Source: Parasponia andersonii (lineage: Eukaryota; Streptophyta; Magnoliopsida; Rosales; Cannabaceae). Taken from it: a stretch of DNA of 64,000 nucleotides. Each line of letters starts with the position of its first letter. Position 1 is the stretch's first letter. Position numbers and translations under genes: made by a program. This document shows, one piece after another, positions 1-11,372 of this stretch. Under the pieces are notes generated by a model. That model saw only the letters and a list, made by a program, of their open reading frames with translations. It did not search any database and was not told the DNA's origin. The DNA is taken from the NCBI GenBank assembly GCA_002914805.1, contig JXTB01000024.1, positions 581,525 to 645,524 of the forward strand. The letters are read 5' to 3'.

Positions 1-300
1 CAACGTAATCCTAAACACTGAGACAGATTTACGATAGACGGCACGACGAGATTTCGTCTTCCTCGGTTAACGACGCGATGGTTCTTGGCTCTTCAAAGAA
101 GGAGACGAAAGAGAGAGTTGGAGAGAGAGAGAGAGAAATGAGGAGTTTAAGGGGGGAAGAGGCATATTTTCTCTTAGGTATTAGTAAGGGTATTTTCATC
201 CGTAAGCATATTTTTCAAATGTTTTTTAACTTGTACATATGGGCCAAAATAAGGGTATTACGGAGCATATTTAACCTAATTTCCCTTACCCATTATGTCT
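1..300 (-). other. Possible 5' flank of a gene lying off the left edge
   Basis: Read on the minus strand, 70-170 is a CT-rich tract followed by GC-richer sequence running out of the window. This resembles a plant 5' leader. No start codon or splice site can be assigned, and the plus-strand open frame here looks like low-complexity GA sequence. This is inference only. Confidence 0.2.
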
Positions 301-1932
301 ACTAAAAACTTCAACTTCACGTTGGATTTAGTTTCAGAGTTGGACTCGGTTGTTATATTGGAGCAGCTTCTTCGGGACCTAATTCAATTATTTGGAGAAA
401 TTTAGGTAAATTTAGTTAAGTAAAGTTTAGTGTGTCTCTTTATGAATTTTATCAAATGTTTGAAGACATTCTTTTATCTTATTGGAGGAATTTTTGTCCA
501 AAAATGATATATTTTGGATTAACAATAAAAGGGATACTTCTAAACCTAGAGCTAAGATATCTCCGATACAAATGTTATTGTCTACACTATATTAGGCGGA
601 AAATAAAAATAATAAAATGCTAAATTTGACACTAAATTTAAATTTTTTCTCAATGCACGATTCTAATATTATTTTTAATTTATTATTATTAAATAATCAA
701 TAACACAACCATAACTATTACCAATCACCAACTGGTATCTTTTGAAAAAATGGAAAACTCATCAATGATATGCATAGAAAAGGGTCTTATTATTTCAAAA
801 TTTAGAAAAGCAACTCTCTAACTAAAAAGTCAAGTCAAATTTAGCACAGTACTGTATAAGAATGTTTTTATGCAATGCAAAATTATTATTTTTCGATATA
901 ATTGTCGTAATAGTTTACAAGTTAGGAATTAGTACTTAAAAGAAATGATGCGGTTCGAACCCTGCACTTAGTGCTTCTCAAGGAGATGAGCTACCAACTT
1001 GTGATGGAATTAGCGCATAAGTTTAGCACTCTATCACACAAGTTGAAATCTTTTCAGTTGATGAAATTCCTCCTTGCTTTATTTGTTAAGTGATTGAAAA
1101 GTAAACCAATATAAAACAAAACTATTCTATGAGTAGAATTATCATTGAATGTGCTTCCCCAAGAGGCAGGATGATTCCTCCGACTACTTCTCGGTTCAAG
1201 AAGGAATGCGTTCTGGTCCTTCTGAGTGGTATATGAGATGAGATAAAAGAGTGGAGGTCTTGTATAAGGATTAAATAAATAATGAGAAATTACTCATGTG
1301 AAAATAAATAAATAAATAAATAAACATCCTTTTTCAATTTAAACTAGAGCATTTCTATTCACTTTCGATCACTTATAATGTCGATGATACTTTTAAAATG
1401 ACATTTTCAAATATTTTCGAAGGATGATACTAAGGTAGTAATTATTGTACTAAATTTTTTATATCGTATTATATGAATAGTCATAATTTAATTAGTATAT
1501 TAAAACTTACTACAAATAAATTTAACATCGTCACCAATTGAGTCATAACAACTCACATATTAGTATTATTAAAAATTTGGTGAGCATTATCCTATTTTCG
1601 AAATGTTAATTTCAAACTTTTTGTTTATCAATATTTGGCTATTTGACCACCGTATTCTACATATTGACACCCTCGAGTAACATTAAATAACATTAGGAAA
1701 TCTATCCAAAACAACTATATATCACATATTTTTTTGAAGGAAACTATTTATCACGTATTACTACTAATGTGAAAGGACTAGTGCATGTCACTATGTGCCT
1801 TTTGACTACTAAAAAGAAAAGCACATTCATTGACCTTTTTTATTTTTTAAGGAAATATATATATATTTATATATATACCCTTTTGACTCTTTTATTTTTT
1901 TAATAATATACCCTTTCGACTTGATTCTTACC
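301..1932. other. AT-rich intergenic DNA
   Basis: No convincing gene is visible on either strand. The stretch holds short A/T-rich runs, an AAAT microsatellite near 1300-1325, and one SINE-like patch listed separately. Confidence 0.6.
925..1045 (-). repeat. SINE-like tRNA-derived patch
   Basis: On the minus strand a tRNA-like block contains AGTTGGTAGCTCA (A-box-like), followed about 35 bases later by GGGTTCGAACC, a near-perfect pol III B box. An A/T-rich stretch follows. No clean target duplication was found, so this may be a decayed or truncated SINE. The B-box core TTCGAA is palindromic, which weakens the strand call. Confidence 0.35.
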
Positions 1933-2050
1933 GTATAAAAATCCATCTCCGTTACGCTTGTACAACCCCCTTCAATAGCATACTCCATAGGGTATAAAAA
2001 TCCATCTCCGTTACGCTTGTACAACCCCCTTCAATAGCATACTCCATAGG
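1933..2050. repeat. 59-bp tandem duplication (2 copies)
   Basis: Two essentially identical 59-base copies start at 1933 and 1992. Each begins GTATAAAAATCCATCTCCG and ends at ACTCCATAGG. The second copy ends exactly where the left terminal repeat of the neighbouring MITE-like element begins. Confidence 0.85.
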
Positions 2051-2904
2051 GTCCGTTTGGTTATAATGGTAGAATGATAATAGTAATAGTAATCATAATG
2101 AAATAGCAAACAAAAAATATCCTTTAGTTTAAAATGAATCTTTTAAGCAGTTTAAATTACATTTAGTTTTAAATTATTTTATTAAATTATGCTATATTTA
2201 GTATTATTTTATTTTGTTCATTAATTAAATTATTATTTTATTTATATTTAACATTATTTTATTTTATTGTACTATTTTATTAATTATTTTACATTTAATA
2301 TTAATTTATTTCATGATTTTCCCAAATTATTTTATTAATTTTTTTAATTAACTAAATTATTATTTTATTAATTATTTTGCATTTAGCATTATTTTATTTT
2401 ATTAATTTTTCAAATTATTATTTTATTAATATACTTTATATTTAGCATTATTTTATTTTATTAATTGTTTATAGTTAAATTATTATTTTATTAAAATATT
2501 TTACATTTACCATTATTTTAATTAATTTATAATTTTATTAATTATATTATTAATAATATTTCTTATATGTAATAAAAAAGCACATTTGACAAGAAAAAAT
2601 ATTTAAAATGTTTCATAAATAAAAATAAAAAATAATTATTTTCTTCATAAAATATGTATTCTTAATATTTTTTTTTTCATTAATATTACATTTTTTTTAT
2701 ATAAGGTTAATTGGGGAAGAGAAAAAAAAAAAAACCAATGGAATGGGTTTCCACCCAAGGTTGGGTGGAATGCAATTCCATCAAATTCTTTTCCATTGGT
2801 AAGTTCGTTTTTATTCTCACATCTCAAACAAACATTAGAATTGAGTCATTTTGGAATCAATTCTATATCTTTTCTTTCCATTCTCCGCAACCAAACGGGC
2901 CCCT
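2048..2904. mobile_element. MITE-like non-autonomous DNA transposon
   Basis: The ends form imperfect terminal inverted repeats: AGGGTCCGTTTGGTT at the left, and the complement of AACCAAACGGGCCCCT at the right. GGGTCCGTTTGG-type ends are common in plant PIF/Harbinger- and hAT-type MITEs. There is no transposase. The inside at 2150-2560 is a run of diverged AT-rich tandem units built on ATTATTTTATTTTATTAAT. A target duplication could not be fixed, so the superfamily is open. Confidence 0.5.
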
Positions 2905-3057
2905 AATTCCTCCTACAATCAAGACAATGATTACTTAAAAAAAAATTACAGATCTCCTAATCAAATTGTCACAAGATTTTCTAAACCACAATATTCCTAT
3001 TTCACAAAATAAGCATAAAATAATAATTACAGTTATTACATAACAACATTACCACAC

Positions 3058-3575
3058 AAGAGAAATTTGTGCTTAATATCTATTTTTAAAACTTATTTTC
3101 ATAAATACTCATCTTTAATTTTTCTTTTAAAAATACTCGTTTTTATGGTCCACATTTCATATACAAAAATGAGTGGTCCATATTTATAATGTAAATTTTA
3201 TTTATGAGATACATATTTCATGTGTAAAATATGAACGGTATATATTTATAATGTAAATGTTTACTAGAATTTACATTTTTTATTATAAATTTAACCTATA
3301 ATATACATTTTAAAATGTGAACCAATTTTTATTGTAATTTTTATTTATAAAATGTAGACCATGATATACATTTAATGCATGAAATGTAAACCGTGGTATA
3401 CATTTAATACATGAAATGTAGATCGTGGCATATATTTCATGTGTAAAACAGTGGTGGCCTACATTTCTCTGAAAATAGGAATAAAAACAGGTATTTATGA
3501 AATAAAAATAAAAAATTGTTATTGATGAAAATATGGATTTGAAAATAGATATTTATGAAATTTTCCCTTAACATA
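3058..3575. mobile_element. Long-inverted-repeat (foldback) element
   Basis: About 90-100 bases at the left (from AGAAATTTGTGCTTAATATC) match, with gaps, the reverse complement of about 110 bases at the right (ending AAATTTTCCC). The centre carries diverged direct repeats of TACATTTNATGNATGAAATG. No coding capacity is seen. Mutator-like MITE or foldback element are both possible. Confidence 0.45.
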
Positions 3576-5588
3576 AAGTAACAATAGGAAATTAGAGTGT
3601 ATGTCGTTCTTTTACGTTTCATTTTAACAAATATCCGTTTTTCTCTTTTTATAACTGAGTGGCCGAGAATATGTATTTTTACTCTTAGTATATCGGCTTA
3701 TGTACCAACTTTAGTTGATGTATTGAGTATATTAGTTTTTTTTATAATGGAATGGTATATACACTGATATTCTGGTCATTTTGCTACAACATTTGACAAC
3801 ATACGTTTACTTAAAAAATGAACTCAAATTGGATCATTTTCTTCTAAGACCCCAAGTTTTACGAAGGATAAAAGAAATAGATCTTATTGGAGTTAAACAT
3901 ATTAGACCATCTGTAACTCAAAAAACTTTAAAATGGTATAATTATCATACTAAAATGGTATAACTTTAACAATATTTTATTAGTTAGTCTCCAACCCATT
4001 GATCCAAAGAACATTCTCTTTCTTTTCCTTATCAATAAATAATAAAGATAATAAAAAAATTAAAAAAATAAAAAGCATACAATGGGAATAAATTTCATTG
4101 AAAGGAATAAAATAGCGGTAGAACTGAAATTATCAGAAGCTTTAAAAATAATTTCATCCAAATAGTGTTGTAGCATATTTAGCGAATTACTATTCATAGC
4201 GTTTGAAAATGGCGCATGGTTGGAGAAGTTTTTCCACTCCAACATAGAGTGAAACTCTAAAGTGGAGTTTGGCTGGAGATGCCCTAACATAATACGAGAG
4301 GCAATTTTGTGCGAGTTCTTTTCACAAATGCAGAATGATGAAAGTTAATGGATCCGAAATGCCAAGCCCAGTACTGCAATAAATTGTGGGGATTGCCGGG
4401 GCATGTGGAAAAAAGAGTTATAAACTAGTAAATTTTTTGGCTAATATAAATGAGTAAATTTTTTTTCTTTTATTTTTTGGGAATCATAATCAAGAGAAAC
4501 TGAGTCGACATTACCATGATTATTTTAGAAATTATAAACGGTGTATATACAAATAAATAGGTTTTTTCTTTCTAAATATACAAATAAATAGGTTAATTTA
4601 TGATATTAAAACCAAATCTTATTTTGACTTTCTTGTTTAAATGGGCTATTTTAGAAAATTGACTCTCATTTTTTTTCTTGACATGTAGTTCTCATCCCAC
4701 CAAATTTTTATTTTTCATTTCTGCTATACCATGTTTTCCTGTAAAAGGTTTTTCTCTTCTTTTTTTTTGTTTTTCAAGGAATTGGCAATTTGGCTCAGTT
4801 AGCAAGTACCATACCTACCAAGGCAAATGTTGGTTTTGTCACTATAAAAGGTCTATATAATAGTCCTGAGGCATTCAATTTATGCATTCCCAAAAGCTAT
4901 ACTAAGTATGCATTCTATTTAAAGCTCTCAATACGTGATAGTTCACTAGTACTTCAACCGTGTTCTGGAAAAGAAAAGAAAAGACTTTACTTCTAAAATC
5001 AGTGGATATACAAATTTCGTCCACATGACAGGACAACGATTTTGCATTAGAAAGGTGTTACAGCATTGTACAACCAGTTGATTAGCCACATGGAAAGCAG
5101 CCTCCTGTACCAACATGTCCAAAAGGGAAGAAAAAAAATACTAAGAAAACAAAAATACAGAAAGGAAAATAAACTATAGCAAGCTTTTCGAAAACAATCT
5201 ACCAACATGACTGGTTAGCATGTCACTTGAACACCCACAACGAGAGCACTAGCATGTCACTTGAGCACGAAAAAAGACGATGCACTAAAAATTAGCATGC
5301 AGTTAGTTACCTCACTGGTTCGGGCTATCTAAATCAATGTTAATGTCTGACAGTAAGTCTAGGGTCAAGTTTAGCCAGCAGAAGAAATAGAAATCTGGTT
5401 AAAGCTCCTGATTCACAGAATGTGCTACAACAGACTCAACAAGGCAAGAAACTCCACTGGTTCTTCATCTTCTTTAACAATCTGTTCATATAGAACATCC
5501 AAGACTCAGAGTTAGAATGCTAAAAAAACAGGGTCCTATAATAATTGATAAACAAGCTTTTGTAGGATTGTATTGTATAAAGAGAGTA

Positions 5589-5594
<6 letters not shown>
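3576..5594. other. Intergenic DNA without a recognised gene
   Basis: The stretch is AT-rich. At 4200-4290 the sequence ends in GGCTGGAGATGCCCTAA, a terminus seen in many plant MITEs, but no matching left end was found. Short direct repeats such as TAGCATGTCACTTGA occur near 5217 and 5251. No exon structure can be supported. Confidence 0.5.
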
Positions 5595-5646
<52 letters not shown>

Positions 5647-5770
5647 CTAATGAGTATAAAATAGACTCAACATGTGAACACACGACATTTTCAAACAATT
5701 TCAAAGTGCTAATGAGTATAAAATAGACTCAACTTGTGAACACAAAAGACAAATTCAAACAGTTTCAAAG
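5595..5770. repeat. (TA)n-(GA)n microsatellite plus 62-bp tandem duplication
   Basis: A TA run at about 5597-5621 passes into a GA run at 5622-5645. Two copies of a 62-base unit starting GCTAATGAGTATAAAATAG follow, at 5646 and 5708. They differ at a few positions and end near 5770. Confidence 0.8.
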
Positions 5771-6476
5771 TTTCTACTAGTTTGCCACAGACATCAGCAG
5801 CAAACACGGCAGCACACTTATCCATTATGTTCTACAAGAAAGATAATCAGTTGCCACCAAGTAGCGAGTACGGTGCAGATGGAAATACATATAAACAAGG
5901 GAATATGCAAAGAGAAAATACTAAATGGCCGGTTAAAAATGATCAGGGTTGATTCAAAGGAAACAAGTAAGAAACTGCAAGTGAACATGTTGGAAATCAA
6001 TAAAGAGTAAACGGGTAATTCCTTTTTACAAAGAATATAGATAGATTCGTGGTAATAATTCAGATGTTATTTCCAACAACCTTGAAAGCCTGGCTTATAA
6101 TACTAAAACAATTTGGGTAAGATGCAACGAAAATTAAATTGAATAGAAGTGCCAACAGGTACCAAGAATAAAGTGCAAAGAAGCACTAAGACCCCTTCAA
6201 AAGTTGGTTCCTGGAAAATAAAATAAGAAAGTGACGTGCCACAAAATGCATTCCGAGTTCCAACCATGAAAAATCCTTATTCTTTTTCCTATTTTTTTTC
6301 CCATTATTTCTTTCAACTATGTCAATAAAAATCTGCGCTTGATGTCCAAAAAAATATTCAAATTACAAAAAACTGATAAATATTACTACCATCACTCTAG
6401 ATTATTGCACAAAGCTACATATATCTAGCCTCAAATTTGAATACCAAGAAGAAATATTATAGTTAACAAATAAGGT
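5771..6476 (-). other. 3' flank of the MKP1 gene
   Basis: This is AT-rich sequence downstream of the MKP1 stop codon and should hold its 3' UTR and polyadenylation site. No second gene is visible. Confidence 0.4.
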
Positions 6477-9017
6477 TTACTCAATATCAAAATCCAAATA
6501 AACTTCCCATACCTTAATCTTTGTGCCTTTCGGAAGACCCATTTGGATAAGCACATCAGAACCAACTTGATTCGAATCAAGATCTTCTAGATCATCCAAC
6601 CCTTTGTCACTATCTAACAGAAGATGACATTTTCCATGGTTAGCAGATCTTCCCACCCAAACATATAAGATCCTCTCGTCATTTTTGCCTAATCCTGTAT
6701 TTGGAGACAAAACAGCAAAAGTAGCCCTGGAATCCAGGTCATTCACACCAAATGTTGTCATCTTTTCTAAACCGGGCCAGCGACATACTAAAGGGTGTGA
6801 AACATTATATCTTGTTGAACCACTTTCCTCTATACCATTCGAAACTGAGAATTCTTGGCCTTCTCTCCAAGATTCACCACTATGTTTGACAAAAGCAACT
6901 TTCATCTGGCTTGGGTCAACACCAGTTTCCCTAGCAGGATATATCTTGCACTGTTCTGATGATTCCCTCTCCCCATTCTCAGCACCATCTGTAGTCTCTG
7001 AGGCATTGCCAGTATTATCTGCTGAGGAGTAACTACTGTTGCTTGGATTTAGACTGCCTTCCTGACTGTCGGGAAAAACAGAGAAAGCAGGCGTGACCCT
7101 CACCTTATCAGTCAACACTGGCAGCTTAAGAGATTTGGACAAGCTACCTCTCCGCTCTGCAAGCGAAGGTGAGGACTTTTTAAATGGTGATGAATATGAA
7201 TGAAAACAAGGCTGAGAAGTTAAATTAGAACCAACTAGTTCTGGACTTTCGGGTTCTGGTCGAGGTGAAGTTTTGGTTGAGAGCAGAGACAAGTTAGACA
7301 AACCAGACAAGGATGAAGGTACAAGAGAAACAGAAGCCGCAGAAAGAGAATCCAAAGAACATTCTGAAAAATACTTCGAACTAGTGCTTGGTTCAGAAGA
7401 TATGGAATCCGGAGAGAGATAAGGAGGTGAGGACGACGATGCTGATGAAGATGAGGATGACACTGATGATGGCGATGATGAACTTTTCGATGATTGCACT
7501 AACATCATCGAGTCAGAGTATACTCTGGAAAGGGATATCCTAGGTGCAGAAACGAAATCCTTCATACTACCAGAGGCGAACTTTCTCCTGAGCACACTCC
7601 AGCTGCTTTCTCTGGCAGGAAGGTGGGTTTCATGCTCGTTTTCTGATGATGCAAACGGAGGTACAAAACCCCCCATAATAGCTTTCTGGAAAATCTCAAA
7701 ATCAACATTATACGATTCAACTTTCCTTTCACCTGGGCAGATCCTAATGCTCGATTTTCCAACTTCTTTATCGCTTCCAGACTTATCCATCAAGGGTAAA
7801 ATGTTTGAAAAAGCATCCCAAAAGTAAGCTGGTTCTTCCCCTTCCTTGAATATTGTTATTGGTCCTTGCACTCTCTCATACCGAACAATCTGACAAACAG
7901 CACCTCTAGCATCCCTTTCCATGATTGCAACACAGCTCATACCTATCCAAACATATATTGCAGAAGGAATATGAATGATAAATGCACCTCTTGAATCCAG
8001 AGCAGACGTCGAAGGATCATTCAACATTTTTGGAACAAGATGCAGAGGATCATAGGGCGAGTGCGGGGTAAGTCTGTACATCCTCAATAAAGAACTTGGA
8101 CTTAATGGAAACGCGTGGACCCTCTTTTGGCACTGCAATAACTGGCAAGCAAACCCCATATTTGGATCAGCTATTCCTCTCGCTGCTTTAACATACTGGA
8201 ACGCATCGTCAAAACTCTGACCTTCTCTCCACATAAGATAAGCGATCACCAAAGATGTAGACCGGGACACCCCTTGGCAACAGTGAACAAAAACCCTCCC
8301 ACGTTGTTCCCTAACATCTTCAAAGTAGTCAAAAACATCGTACAAAATACTAGTAATATCCTCCGATGGACTATCTTGCAACCACAGAGTTCTGTACACA
8401 AAATCAGCTTTAAAGTACTCAGGACAAACAAAACCAACACAGTTCAGTACATGGGTAATCCCGTTCTGCTTAAGAATTTCCCTGTCCCTCGCAACAGCAT
8501 CACCACCGAGATAAATATGTTCTGCAACTTTTGAACACTCTTTATCAAAGAAAGCAATCTTATCCCTTCTCACAAGCCCGCCATTCTTATCCGGTTGGCT
8601 TCGCTGAATCGAAGACAAATCAAGCTTCAACCTTTCCCCGCCTCCTCTTCCACTCGGTGTTGGAGGCTGTGGCCACTCGCCAATATCATCCGAGCTCGCC
8701 TTGGGCCACTCATCCAAGCTTCGACGAGCAATTGACAATGGCTGCAACGGCGGCAAACACGACCTAGCCTTGCAATTCTGCTGAGAACGAGGGGTTAATG
8801 GAGCAGGAAACCGACGGTTTTGCCCATTGCCGTTTCCAATACTACCATTACTTGGATCTGCACTGTCTTTCTCCTCGTTCTCCGGGTTGTGCAGGGAAGA
8901 CCGCGAGGCCGACCAGGAAGCCGAACGCCAGAACATCTTCCTGGAGCCGCCGGAAGGCTGGCACGGACCCCATGAACCACCGGATGCATCCTCCTTGCTC
9001 ACCATGCCCACTTCCAA
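6477..9017 (-). CDS. MKP1: MAP kinase phosphatase 1 (dual-specificity phosphatase, plant MKP1 type)
   Basis: The uninterrupted 846-aa frame encodes a plant MKP1-type phosphatase, which removes phosphate from Thr and Tyr of stress-activated MAP kinases (MPK3/MPK6 in Arabidopsis). Residues about 75-125 hold the conserved plant N-terminal block (LTPRSQQ, SLDEWPKAS). The dual-specificity domain at about 155-300 has general acid D215 in LQDS and the signature HCCQGVSRS, with nucleophile C246 and R252. A gelsolin-like segment follows at about 340-400. W473-x-x-L476 lies in a basic stretch and matches the calmodulin-binding Trp/Leu pair described for tobacco MKP1. A Ser-rich linker at about 508-580 and a second gelsolin-like block near the C-terminus complete the protein. 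The start is the first Met of the frame. No intron interrupts the coding part, and no lesion is seen. Arabidopsis MKP1 is somewhat shorter, about 780 aa. Confidence 0.96.
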   Translation of the reverse strand: MEVGMVSKEDASGGSWGPCQPSGGSRKMFWRSASWSASRSSLHNPENEEKDSADPSNGSIGNGNGQNRRFPAPLTPRSQQNCKARSCLPPLQPLSIARRSLDEWPKASSDDIGEWPQPPTPSGRGGGERLKLDLSSIQRSQPDKNGGLVRRDKIAFFDKECSKVAEHIYLGGDAVARDREILKQNGITHVLNCVGFVCPEYFKADFVYRTLWLQDSPSEDITSILYDVFDYFEDVREQRGRVFVHCCQGVSRSTSLVIAYLMWREGQSFDDAFQYVKAARGIADPNMGFACQLLQCQKRVHAFPLSPSSLLRMYRLTPHSPYDPLHLVPKMLNDPSTSALDSRGAFIIHIPSAIYVWIGMSCVAIMERDARGAVCQIVRYERVQGPITIFKEGEEPAYFWDAFSNILPLMDKSGSDKEVGKSSIRICPGERKVESYNVDFEIFQKAIMGGFVPPFASSENEHETHLPARESSWSVLRRKFASGSMKDFVSAPRISLSRVYSDSMMLVQSSKSSSSPSSVSSSSSSASSSSPPYLSPDSISSEPSTSSKYFSECSLDSLSAASVSLVPSSLSGLSNLSLLSTKTSPRPEPESPELVGSNLTSQPCFHSYSSPFKKSSPSLAERRGSLSKSLKLPVLTDKVRVTPAFSVFPDSQEGSLNPSNSSYSSADNTGNASETTDGAENGERESSEQCKIYPARETGVDPSQMKVAFVKHSGESWREGQEFSVSNGIEESGSTRYNVSHPLVCRWPGLEKMTTFGVNDLDSRATFAVLSPNTGLGKNDERILYVWVGRSANHGKCHLLLDSDKGLDDLEDLDSNQVGSDVLIQMGLPKGTKIKVWEVYLDFDIE

Positions 9018-9600
9018 AAACCCTTAAGAGCAAAACAAAAGAAATTCGCCCCTAATCCTCCACTAAGCTCCAAAGAAAGCAAACATGGGCGCAATTCTTG
9101 CTAACCCAAATGCCAGAAATCAGCACCCAACACACACAAATCCCAGATCAACCATAAGCTATAGAAGCTTTCAAACACAAACCCCCCCACCCCCCTAGAA
9201 AAAAAAAAATTTTGAAAAATCAAAGAAAATCAAAGTCTGTATATTCAAACAACTAGCGAGCAAATCAACAATTTAGCTGTGAAAATGGTGCTTGAAAATG
9301 AGAAATCAGGACCAGGAGTTGGCCCAATTAGAAAGCAGAAAAAACCTAGGTCAGAATCTTCAACTAAAATTACTTGAGCATAACCTTCTCATCACTGAAA
9401 AAGGGGGCAATTAAGCGTGCAAATTTCTAGGGTTTATATTCTAGAGAGAGAGAGAGCTTATCAGAGTGTTTGTAAGCTTTTCGGAGCAGAGAGAGAAGAG
9501 AAGAGGAGTCGGGCGAAAATGAGTGAAAGAAAGAGTGAGTGAGAGAGAGAGAAGAGAGGAAGAGCCTCACTCTAAACTCTGATCACGGGAGCCTCTTTTG
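9018..9600 (-). promoter_or_regulatory. MKP1 5' leader with CT-rich tract and short uORFs
   Basis: On the minus strand the sequence upstream of the MKP1 start passes through a CT-rich block (complement of the GA runs at 9440-9560), typical of plant 5' leaders and core promoters. It contains short upstream ORFs: ATG at 9086 (7 codons), ATG at 9155 (11 codons) and ATG near 9391 (10 codons). All terminate before the main start. The transcription start and any leader intron cannot be fixed. Confidence 0.5.
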
Positions 9601-11372
9601 TTTCGTTGAGAGAGGTGCAGGTGCACCCTCTTCCCCTGCACCCCTCCTTATTTTACCCAACCCCTTTTTTTTCTTTTTCTTTTTCTTTTTCTTTTTCTTT
9701 TTCTTTTGAGGAAACCCCCCATCAAATTTGTGAAAGTAAATTTTGTAAGTAACCTGTGGTTTCAATAAAATTAAGGCAAAGAAAAAAACAAAATCAGTGG
9801 AAATTAATTGAATATTAGTGTTTTATGCTTAAAAAAAAAAAAAAAAAAAAATTGTTTGGTTATGTGTTTAACATCCGTGAGACGCATCCCACGAAATTGA
9901 TAGTGCTATTCATCTAGTTCTTGTGCGATTTAAGTATTTCTATTGCAGAAGAAAAACCTCTTAATTAGTTAGTTAATGTAATTATAAGTCACTGTTGTTA
10001 GCACAATCCTTGCTCTGATTTGTCTTTTGTATTAGCCCAAACTTCTTAATACAATTGATAATATATTTCTCTGGTTTTTTTTTTTTTTTTCAAGCCTAAA
10101 TTTCTCTTTTTTTTTTAAATAGAGTTTAATTGATGATCACTATTACAATAAAAAAAAAATAACTGGAAATTAAACTCTTAACTTACTACATAATTCCCCA
10201 CTTCCCACCACTAAGCTAGTCCATTGGGCAAGTCCCTTAATTTTACTTTCACGATGGGCAAGAAAATGACTCATTCACAAACCAATTGTGTTGCAAATTG
10301 AAAGAAGGTGCCAAGATGGGCCAGGAGTGAAAATGAAATTTTGAACGAATTTCACGTGGGAGAGGCTCATATGAAGGAAATGAACATTTGCCATCTATTC
10401 AAAGCTATTGATTACAAATTTCTCACTTTTGCATGACAATTACACCTAATAACGTCATGAAAAGAAAATGCATATGAAATTTTTACCAATGGGGTCCGAC
10501 CTTTTGAAAATCATCAAACGGTAGGACCAGTAGTACTCTTGCTCGGAATTAACAGAAGAAACTTTGGAGTCTTTTCTTATTACTTATGACTAGCACAAGT
10601 AAGACAAACACAGCACGTGGAAGAAGAATGAAAAAAGAGCCGTGTGGATCAGTTTGGACAACAGTGCAAGAACATTATCTTCATGACCCCATGGTCTTGA
10701 GTTTGCTTTCTTCAAGCAAACCATTCCCTCGGACTTTGATTTTCATGGTATGGTGGTAAACTCTGTTTGGCTATGGAGTTTGAGAAGACTCCAACATGAA
10801 AATTGGTCATCGAAAGTAATCTAGAAGTCAATGTCAATATATGGAATTCAAGCAAACAATCAAAGTAGTTGCCATTCCTTTTTGTTGGGTATTCTTGATT
10901 CGTCTGACAAGTTGGCCAGAATGATAGTCTAGGTAGACTTGGTACATTACGTTCATGCATGACTAACAATACCAAATTTATAAACTTGACTCATTTTTGT
11001 TTACCTCCTAATGTGGTACTATTTTAACCACAGAACTTGGTGAAGATATTAGTGCTACATATTGTATGGTAAAAAAACTTTGCATCAGTTAGTGAATAAA
11101 ATTTAGTGCAAAAGGAGAGTGTGAGTGTACAGTACATTGGAACATAAGCAAACACCATCCACTGCTCAAATAACCGTGAACAAACAAATTCCAAACCTAT
11201 CTAATACACCAATTATTATCAACGGCAGGTGATTCTAAATCCATCTAATACATCAAACAAATGTCAATTATTAGCATAGACCACAAGTTCGTATTATTAC
11301 ACAAGGAAATGAAGAACGAGGAAAATGAAAGTTTACATGATAAATGAATATACACACACAATACAAAAAGAA
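9601..11372. other. Intergenic region between HEXO1 (3') and MKP1 (5')
   Basis: This stretch should hold the distal MKP1 promoter and the HEXO1 3' UTR. It has a CTTTTT tandem run at 9665-9707 and a 26-base A run at about 9832-9851. An 87-codon minus-strand open frame at 10712-10975 matches nothing I recognise and lacks supporting splice sites, so it is not called as a gene. Confidence 0.5.
10120..10250 (-). repeat. Possible decayed SINE
   Basis: On the minus strand, ACTAGCTTAGTGGTGGGAAG looks like the A-box part of tRNA-derived plant SINEs. It is followed by AGAGTTTAATTTCC (a degraded B box) and then an A/T run. No target duplication was identified. Confidence 0.3.

Noticed and set aside
4780..4860. 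TGGCTCAGTTAG, resembling a pol III A box or tRNA start
   Set aside because: No B box, clover-leaf or tail follows, so neither a tRNA gene nor a SINE is supported.
6685..7032. 115-codon plus-strand frame
   Set aside because: It is a shadow of the MKP1 coding sequence, which has family-specific motifs on the other strand.
10712..10975. 87-codon minus-strand frame between HEXO1 and MKP1
   Set aside because: The product is not recognised, has no supporting signals, and its length is within chance expectation.
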